From positions 22,660-74,358 of the forward strand of contig JAHEGC010000001.1 in NCBI GenBank assembly GCA_024639965.1: DNA of 51,699 bases. Reading direction: 5' to 3'. Numbering within the stretch: the stretch's first letter is position 1; every line of letters begins with the position of its first letter. Below the pieces are notes generated by a model. It saw nothing but the letters and a program-made list of their open reading frames with translations. It did not search any database and was not told the DNA's origin. A program made the position numbers and the translations under genes. This document shows positions 46,207-51,699 of this stretch, piece after piece. This DNA is from Micrococcales bacterium. Lineage in GTDB: Bacteria; Actinomycetota; Actinomycetes; Actinomycetales; Microbacteriaceae.

Positions 46207-46983
46207 GTGCTGGACGGGTTGACCGCCGGCGCACTCGACGACGCGGCCACGCGTCGGGTAACGGTGTCCTATGCCGACATCGAACGTCGCGCCACCGCGA
46301 CTCCGGCGCCCGTCGATGCCTATCGGGCGCTCGCCCCAACCAGTCACATACGGGTGATTGCCGAGATCAAACGCTCGAGTCCGTCCAAGGGCGCTCTGGC
46401 GGCAATTACCGATGCACCCGCTCTCGCCCGGGCTTACGCCGAGGGTGGCGCTGATGCGATTTCGGTTCTCACCGAGGGTCGACGCTTCGGCGGTTCGCTG
46501 CGCGATTTGGAGGCGATTCGCGACGCCGTTCCGACGCCACTCCTTCGCAAAGATTTCATCGCCGAGGAGTACCAGATTCTCGAAGCTCGAGCGTTCGGTG
46601 CTGACATCGTTCTGCTGATCGTTGCCGCTCTGGAGCAACCGTTACTCGCACGACTACACGACTTTGCCCGAGAACTCGGACTCTCCGTTCTTGTCGAAAC
46701 GCACACCGCAGATGAGGTGCGCCGTGCGCACGATATTGGCGCCGGCATCATCGGGGTCAATGCGCGCAATCTCTCGACGTTTGAACTCGATCGAACGCTC
46801 TTCGGTGAGGTACGCCCCCTCATTCCCGAGGGCGTCATCGCGGTCGCCGAATCGGCCGTACAGTCGATTGACGACGTTCGTGCATATCGTTCTGTTGGTG
46901 CTGACGTCGTTTTGGTGGGCGAAGCGCTCGTCACCACGGGCAACCCCAGTGAAACCGTTCGAGAATTCAGGAGTGTGAGCTAA
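46207..46983 (+). CDS. trpC: Indole-3-glycerol phosphate synthase
   Basis: Ring closure of CdRP to indole-3-glycerol phosphate. 258 residues with the catalytic lysine in [12 protein letters not shown], the second lysine in [43 protein letters not shown] and [11 protein letters not shown]. It is not fused to TrpF; in many actinobacteria the HisA homologue (confusingly called PriA) does both HisA and TrpF reactions, which would explain the missing trpF, though hisA is outside the window. GTG 46207 start; one-base overlap with trpB. Confidence 0.96.
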   Translation: MLDGLTAGALDDAATRRVTVSYADIERRATATPAPVDAYRALAPTSHIRVIAEIKRSSPSKGALAAITDAPALARAYAEGGADAISVLTEGRRFGGSLRDLEAIRDAVPTPLLRKDFIAEEYQILEARAFGADIVLLIVAALEQPLLARLHDFARELGLSVLVETHTADEVRRAHDIGAGIIGVNARNLSTFELDRTLFGEVRPLIPEGVIAVAESAVQSIDDVRAYRSVGADVVLVGEALVTTGNPSETVREFRSVS

Positions 46984-48182
46984 TGAGTCTGCGCGATGAA
47001 ACCGGTCCTTATTTCGGTGAGTACGGAGGTCGCTTTGTCCCGGAGTCGCTCATCGCAGCGCTCGACGAGCTCACCGATGCCTACCTCGCCGCGAAGCACG
47101 ACCTGATCTTCCAAGCGGAACTCGCCGAGCTGCATCGCTCGTACACGGGTCGGCCCTCGATAATCACCGAGGCTCATCGCTTCGCCGCTCTCGCTGGCGG
47201 CGCACGAATACTCCTCAAGCGCGAAGACCTCAATCACACGGGATCCCACAAGATCAACAACGTTCTGGGTCAGGCACTCCTTGCGAAGCGCATCGGAAAG
47301 ACGCGCCTCATCGCCGAGACGGGAGCGGGGCAACACGGTGTCGCCACCGCGACCGCCGCCGCGTTGATGGGAATGTCGTGTGTCGTTTACATGGGTGAGG
47401 TCGACACCGAACGTCAGGCGCTCAACGTCGCGCGGATGAAGTTGCTCGGTGCTGAGGTCATTCCCGTGACGCACGGCTCCCGCACGCTCAAAGACGCGAT
47501 CAACGAAGCGATGCGTGACTGGGTGACGAACGTGGAGAACACGCACTATCTCCTCGGCACGGTGGCCGGGCCGCACCCGTTCCCCGTGATGGTGCGCGAC
47601 TTCCATTCGATCATTGGAAACGAAGCTCGGGCGCAACTTCTCGAGTCGGAGGGAAGACTCCCCACCGCGGTCGCCGCCTGTGTCGGCGGTGGTTCCAACG
47701 CGATGGGCATATTCCACGCGTTCCTCGACGACGAGGTTGCCCTCTACGGTTTCGAAGCGGCCGGAGACGGAATCGATACTCCCCGCCACGCGGCCACGCT
47801 GGAACGCGGTCGTCCCGGTGTACTTCACGGTGCAAAGACGTACGTTTTGCAAGATGAGGACGGTCAAACAATCGAGTCGCACTCGATCTCGGCCGGTCTC
47901 GACTATCCGGGAGTCGGACCCGAACACGCCTGGCTGCGTGATTCCGGTCGCGCCGAATACCTCGGAGTGAGCGACGCCGAGGCCATGCAAGCACTGTGGG
48001 ATCTGTCCCGAACCGAAGGCATCATCCCTGCGATCGAAACCGCGCATGCGCTGGCAGGTGTGCTCACTCTCGCGCGAACGATGAACCCCGACGACATCAT
48101 TCTGGTCAACCTGTCCGGTCGCGGCGACAAGGACATGGAAACCGCCGCGCGCTATTTCGGATTGCTCGAGGACAAGGCATGA
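46983..48182 (+). CDS. trpB: Tryptophan synthase beta subunit
   Basis: PLP enzyme that joins indole and serine. 399 residues with the PLP lysine in [14 protein letters not shown], the catalytic glutamate in [15 protein letters not shown], the phosphate loop [10 protein letters not shown], and [10 protein letters not shown]. It is the TrpB1 type that works with TrpA. ATG 46983 shares a base with trpC; its stop overlaps trpA by four bases. Confidence 0.98.
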   Translation: MSLRDETGPYFGEYGGRFVPESLIAALDELTDAYLAAKHDLIFQAELAELHRSYTGRPSIITEAHRFAALAGGARILLKREDLNHTGSHKINNVLGQALLAKRIGKTRLIAETGAGQHGVATATAAALMGMSCVVYMGEVDTERQALNVARMKLLGAEVIPVTHGSRTLKDAINEAMRDWVTNVENTHYLLGTVAGPHPFPVMVRDFHSIIGNEARAQLLESEGRLPTAVAACVGGGSNAMGIFHAFLDDEVALYGFEAAGDGIDTPRHAATLERGRPGVLHGAKTYVLQDEDGQTIESHSISAGLDYPGVGPEHAWLRDSGRAEYLGVSDAEAMQALWDLSRTEGIIPAIETAHALAGVLTLARTMNPDDIILVNLSGRGDKDMETAARYFGLLEDKA

Positions 48183-48973
48183 CGTCGCGCGTAGAGGCGG
48201 TCATCGACGCGGCGAAGTCCGCGGGTCGCGGTGTATTCGTTGGATATCTTCCCGCGGGATTCCCGTCGATCGACGAGTCGGTCGACGCGCTCTTAGCACT
48301 CGCGCGAAACGGCGCCGATGTGATCGAACTCGGTGTGCCCTACTCCGACCCCGTAATGGATGGCGTGGTCATCCAGCGTGCGACCAATCGCGCGCTCGAG
48401 AAGGGATTCAAACTCTCGGCGCTGTTCGAGATTCTCCGTCGCGCCACGGCCGAAATCGACGTTCCGATTCTGGTGATGACTTATTGGAACCCCGTCGTTC
48501 AGTATGGAATCGAGCGATTTGCGTCGGACCTTGCTGCCTCGGGTGGTTCGGGTCTCATCACTCCCGATCTGATTCCGGACGAAGCGGAGGAGTGGATCGC
48601 GGCGAGTGACCGGCATGGACTCGACCGCATCTTTCTCGCCGCGCCCTCGTCAACAGATGAACGTCTCCGCAGTGTTATCGAGAGTTCGCGGGGCTTCGTC
48701 TATGCGGTTTCCACAATGGGCATCACGGGCGCTCGCGCCGACGTGGACTCGGCCGCTCGCGCACTCGTCGCACGCCTGCACTCTCAGGGTGCCTCGCGGG
48801 TTTGCGTCGGTGTCGGGATTTCCACCGCCGACCAGGTGCACGACGTGACTGGCTACGCAGATGGCGCGATCGTGGGATCGCACCTCGTGGCAACGCTCGA
48901 CGAGCACGGTCTCGACGCCCTGGGCGAGCAGACGTCGATTCTCGCGACGGGTCTCCTCAACGCCCGCAAGTAG
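48179..48973 (+). CDS. trpA: Tryptophan synthase alpha subunit
   Basis: Releases indole from indole-3-glycerol phosphate and channels it to TrpB. 264 residues with the catalytic acids in [48 protein letters not shown] and [14 protein letters not shown] 48179 overlaps trpB (ATGA); the frame is open further upstream in trpB without homology. The stop TAG is the start of TAGGCT before lgt. Confidence 0.96.
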   Translation: MTSRVEAVIDAAKSAGRGVFVGYLPAGFPSIDESVDALLALARNGADVIELGVPYSDPVMDGVVIQRATNRALEKGFKLSALFEILRRATAEIDVPILVMTYWNPVVQYGIERFASDLAASGGSGLITPDLIPDEAEEWIAASDRHGLDRIFLAAPSSTDERLRSVIESSRGFVYAVSTMGITGARADVDSAARALVARLHSQGASRVCVGVGISTADQVHDVTGYADGAIVGSHLVATLDEHGLDALGEQTSILATGLLNARK

Positions 48974-48993
48974 GCTTTTACTCGTCGAAAGGA
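48971..48993 (+). promoter_or_regulatory. Putative lgt -10 box and Shine-Dalgarno site
   Basis: TAGGCT (48971-48976) starts with the trpA stop; AAAGGA at 48988-48993 is four bases before ATG 48998. No clear -35 hexamer. Confidence 0.35.
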
Positions 48994-48997
48994 CATC

Positions 48998-49987
48998 ATG
49001 ATCTCCGCCAGCATCCCTTCTCCGCCCTACGAATGGCAATCGTTCAACGTTGGTGAGCTACTGCGTTCGTGGGGAGCGTCGTGGGCGACCTGGGATCTCT
49101 CGATTCACGCCTACGCGCTGTGGATTCTGCTGGGAATCATCGTCGGACTGGTCATCACGAACCGCCGTCTCGTTGCCCGTGGCGTGGAATCGTGGCTCAT
49201 TCTCGACGTCGCTATCTTTGCGGTTCCACTGGGCATCATCGGTGGGCGCGCGTATCACGTGCTCACTCACCCTGCCGATTATTTCGCCGGTCAAGACCTG
49301 GTCCACGTCCTGTACGTGTGGGAGGGCGGAATGGCAATCTTCGGCGCCCTCATCCTCGGTGGGGCCGGTGCATGGATTGCCTGTCGTTTCGCTGGCCTCC
49401 GGTTTGTGACGCTGCTGGACGCGATCGCGCCGGGACTTCTCATCGCCCAGGCGATTGGCCGCCTCGGAAACTACTTCAACCACGAACTTTTCGGCGGTCC
49501 GACCGACCTTCCCTGGGGTCTGGAGATTGAATCGTCGAACCCCGCGTTCCCGCTCGGCCTTCCCGAGGGGACGTTGTTCCACCCCACGTTCCTCTACGAA
49601 TCCCTGTGGAATTTCCTCGGTGCGGTGGTGCTCGTCTGGGCCGGTAGGAAGTTCACCCTGCACTGGGGCCGCACGTTCGGGCTTTATTTGGTCTGGTACG
49701 GAGTCGGTCGCGTGGCCATCGAAAGCATGCGACTTGACCCGAGTGAGTCCTTCCTCGGCATTCGTGTCAACGTGTGGGCTGCGGTCGGTGCGGTTATTCT
49801 CGGTGTGCTGATCGGTGAGATTCAGCGCCGTCGTCATACTGGTTTGGAACCGAACGCTTACGTCGCGGGGCGGGGACCGAGTGCCGCGAAATCGGTAGAA
49901 TCGAAGAACACCTTCACCGCGAAGGAACTCGCCATCGATGTCGAGCCCATCGCGACCAAGTCGGGGGCCACAAGCACCAGGCGCTAG
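48998..49987 (+). CDS. lgt: Prolipoprotein diacylglyceryl transferase
   Basis: Integral membrane enzyme that attaches diacylglycerol from phosphatidylglycerol to the lipobox cysteine. 329 residues with about seven membrane helices and the family signature GRLGNYFNHELFGGPTDLPWG (arginine and the key NYFN region), HPTFLYES, and GVGRVAIESMR. After about residue 275 a polar cytoplasmic tail follows (ends KSGATSTRR), typical of actinobacterial Lgt. The next gene, gltB, begins 70 bases later; that gap has only a short CGCTC-CAT-GAGCG hairpin at about 49988-50000. Confidence 0.96.
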   Translation: MISASIPSPPYEWQSFNVGELLRSWGASWATWDLSIHAYALWILLGIIVGLVITNRRLVARGVESWLILDVAIFAVPLGIIGGRAYHVLTHPADYFAGQDLVHVLYVWEGGMAIFGALILGGAGAWIACRFAGLRFVTLLDAIAPGLLIAQAIGRLGNYFNHELFGGPTDLPWGLEIESSNPAFPLGLPEGTLFHPTFLYESLWNFLGAVVLVWAGRKFTLHWGRTFGLYLVWYGVGRVAIESMRLDPSESFLGIRVNVWAAVGAVILGVLIGEIQRRRHTGLEPNAYVAGRGPSAAKSVESKNTFTAKELAIDVEPIATKSGATSTRR

Positions 49988-50057
49988 CGCTCCATGAGCG
50001 TTCCGTTGTGTTGATCGAGGGCCGACGTCGTCCCCCCAATTCGGAAGGACGTTGCCC

Positions 50058-51699
50058 ATGGTCGGCCCCTTTGAGCGCTTCAGTGCGATTCCCGCGGCGA
50101 CGGGTCTTTACAACCCTGCCGACGAAAGGGATTCGTGTGGGTTCGCGATGGTGGCAACGATGCGCGGCACGCCCGGACACGACATCATCGACATCGCCCT
50201 GTCTAGCCTGCGTAATCTCGAGCACCGTGGTGCGGTCGGTTCTGATGCCGGTACCGGTGACGGAGCGGGAATTCAAGTTCAGATGCCCGACGGGTTCTTC
50301 CGTGCCGTTCTTCCGTTCGCGCTTCCACCCGTCGGTTCGTATGCGGTCGGACTCGCGTTTCTCCCGCTCGTCCCAGGCGTTCGAGCACTCGAGAAGAAAC
50401 GCATCGGCGAAATCGCCGAACAGGAGGGCCTGACGGTACTCGGATGGCGCGACGTTCCGACCGATCCGGAGCACCTGGGTGCCCTCGCCCGTGAGGTGAT
50501 GCCCGCCTTCGAGCAACTCATCGTCACGGACACGCGTGGGTCAACGAGCGGCATCGCTCTCGACCGACTCACATTCCGTTTGCGCAAACGTGCCGAGCGA
50601 GAACTGGGAACCTATTTCCCGTCGCTTTCGAGCCGTACCCTCGTCTATAAGGGCATGGTTACGACGTTGCAGCTCGAACCGTTCTTCCCCGACCTCTCGG
50701 ACGTGCGCATGGAATCGGAACTTGCGCTCGTGCACTCGCGCTTTTCCACCAACACCTTTCCGTCGTGGCCCCTCGCCCAGCCGTTCCGATTCATCGCGCA
50801 CAACGGAGAGATCAACACCGTGCGCGCGAACCGCAACTGGATGCGCGCGCGACAGTCGCAACTGAATTCGGACGCTCTCGGTGATCTCGCACCGCTCTTC
50901 CCGATTGTCACCGAGGGGGCAAGCGATTCCGCGTCGTTTGACGAGGTCGTTGAGTTGCTGGAACTCTCGGGTCGGTCGCTCCCACACGCGATCATGATGA
51001 TGGTCCCCGAGGCGTGGGAGAACGATGACGCCATGGAACCCCGTCGTCGCGACTTCTATCGGTATCACGCGTCGCTCATGGAACCGTGGGACGGCCCCGC
51101 GGCCCTCGCCTTCTCCGACGGAACGATCGCTGGCGCGACCCTCGATCGCAACGGGCTTCGACCCGGACGTTTCCTCGTGACGGACGACGGGCTCGTCGTC
51201 ATGGCGTCCGAGATCGGCGTGTACGACGTCGACCCCTCGAAGGTGATCCGAAAGGGTCGCCTCCAACCGGGTCGCATGTTCATCGTCGACACCGCGGCGG
51301 GTCGAATCATCGAAGACGACGAGATCAAATCCCAGATCGCCTCGCTCGAGCCTTGGGGCGACTGGGTTCGGGCCAACGCAATTGAGCTCGGCGAGCTCCC
51401 GTGGCGCGAACACGTCGTCCACACCGCGCCGTCGGTTCGTCGACGACAGAAGACGTTCGGGTACACCGAGGAAGAGATTCGTCTTCTCGTTGCGCCGATG
51501 GCTCAATCGGGCGCGGAACCGCTCGGTGCGATGGGTTCGGACACACCGGTCGCTATTCTCTCGGACCGCCCGAGACTACTGTTCGATTACTTCACCCAAC
51601 AGTTCGCCCAAGTGACCAACCCCCCGCTCGACTCCATCCGCGAGGAAGTCGTGACGTCGCTTCACGTCGGGCTCGGGCCGGAGCGAAACCTGCTCCACG
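50058..51699 (+). CDS. gltB: Glutamate synthase (NADPH) large subunit, 5' part
   Basis: Transfers the glutamine amide to 2-oxoglutarate, giving glutamate. The frame is open to the window end (about 547 of roughly 1500 residues). The N-terminus [20 protein letters not shown]... is a 26-residue propeptide; cysteine 27 in ERDSCGFAM is the expected N-terminal nucleophile of the class II amidotransferase after cleavage. Further motifs are [58 protein letters not shown], and DRNGLRPGR. The synthase and FMN/Fe-S parts lie beyond 51699. ATG 50058 has GGAAGGA at 50043-50049. Confidence 0.96.
   Translation, partial: MVGPFERFSAIPAATGLYNPADERDSCGFAMVATMRGTPGHDIIDIALSSLRNLEHRGAVGSDAGTGDGAGIQVQMPDGFFRAVLPFALPPVGSYAVGLAFLPLVPGVRALEKKRIGEIAEQEGLTVLGWRDVPTDPEHLGALAREVMPAFEQLIVTDTRGSTSGIALDRLTFRLRKRAERELGTYFPSLSSRTLVYKGMVTTLQLEPFFPDLSDVRMESELALVHSRFSTNTFPSWPLAQPFRFIAHNGEINTVRANRNWMRARQSQLNSDALGDLAPLFPIVTEGASDSASFDEVVELLELSGRSLPHAIMMMVPEAWENDDAMEPRRRDFYRYHASLMEPWDGPAALAFSDGTIAGATLDRNGLRPGRFLVTDDGLVVMASEIGVYDVDPSKVIRKGRLQPGRMFIVDTAAGRIIEDDEIKSQIASLEPWGDWVRANAIELGELPWREHVVHTAPSVRRRQKTFGYTEEEIRLLVAPMAQSGAEPLGAMGSDTPVAILSDRPRLLFDYFTQQFAQVTNPPLDSIREEVVTSLHVGLGPERNLLH

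Overview
The window is a dense piece of core chromosome from a high-GC Gram-positive bacterium (Actinobacteria), most probably a compact-genome member of Microbacteriaceae. The reasons are the actinobacterial gene order (thrS-HIT, pdxST-yebC-ruvCAB-yajC-secDF-rel, rpsD-alaS-ruvX-mltG-aro, efp-nusB-pyr, gmk-rpoZ-coaBC-metK-priA-fmt-rsmB, his-trp-lgt-gltB), a PriA without recognisable helicase motifs, a DUF349 protein, a small HGxxPAAW protein between trpE and trpC, mycobacterial-type IHF sequence, and heavy use of GTG starts (about 22 of 52 genes). I see 52 protein genes, 51 of them on the + strand. Most neighbours overlap by 1-4 bases. I saw no insertion sequence, phage gene, CRISPR array, complete tRNA or rRNA.

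Layout. Positions 1-170 hold an 80-bp tandem repeat whose units carry the 3' end of a tRNA and a strong hairpin; this runs into thrS. 224-4263: ThrRS, a HIT-family nucleotide-binding protein, and PLP synthase (pdxST). 4295-12648: YebC, RuvC/A/B, YajC-SecD-SecF and the (p)ppGpp enzyme Rel. 12652-13848 is the only reverse-strand gene (DUF349), divergent from rarA. 15394-20514: ribosomal protein S4, a 62-residue membrane protein, AlaRS, RuvX and MltG. 20507-25550: shikimate pathway genes aroE-C-K-B-Q, then EF-P and NusB. 25559-33585: a pyrimidine operon pyrR-B-C-carA-carB-pyrF headed by a recognisable PyrR-binding RNA leader. 33585-41185: an IHF-guanylate kinase fusion, rpoZ, coaBC, metK, priA, fmt and rsmB. 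41196-48973: rpe, an FKBP-type isomerase, hisE-G-F-I, trpE, a small membrane protein and trpC-B-A. 48998-51699: lgt and the start of the glutamate synthase large subunit, cut by the window end.

How the genes work together. The aro genes make chorismate, which TrpE consumes further along. The pyr genes make UMP precursors (pyrD and pyrE are elsewhere). The his and trp sets are incomplete here: hisA/B/C/D/H and trpD/F/G are not in the window. RsmB, Fmt, EF-P, S4, ThrRS and AlaRS are translation functions; Rel, omega (RpoZ) and Gmk share guanine-nucleotide/stringent-response logic.

The most notable points are the IHF-Gmk fusion, the tRNA-end tandem repeat upstream of thrS, the pyrR leader that folds its own Shine-Dalgarno site, a recurring TANNNT hexamer that often reuses the preceding stop codon and in several cases lies 6-7 bases before a start codon (leaderless pattern), an EF-P tip loop reading PGKGG, and the absence of the phosphatidylinositol-mannoside genes usually found between the HIT gene and pdxS. 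I did not find a clearly new multi-gene system.
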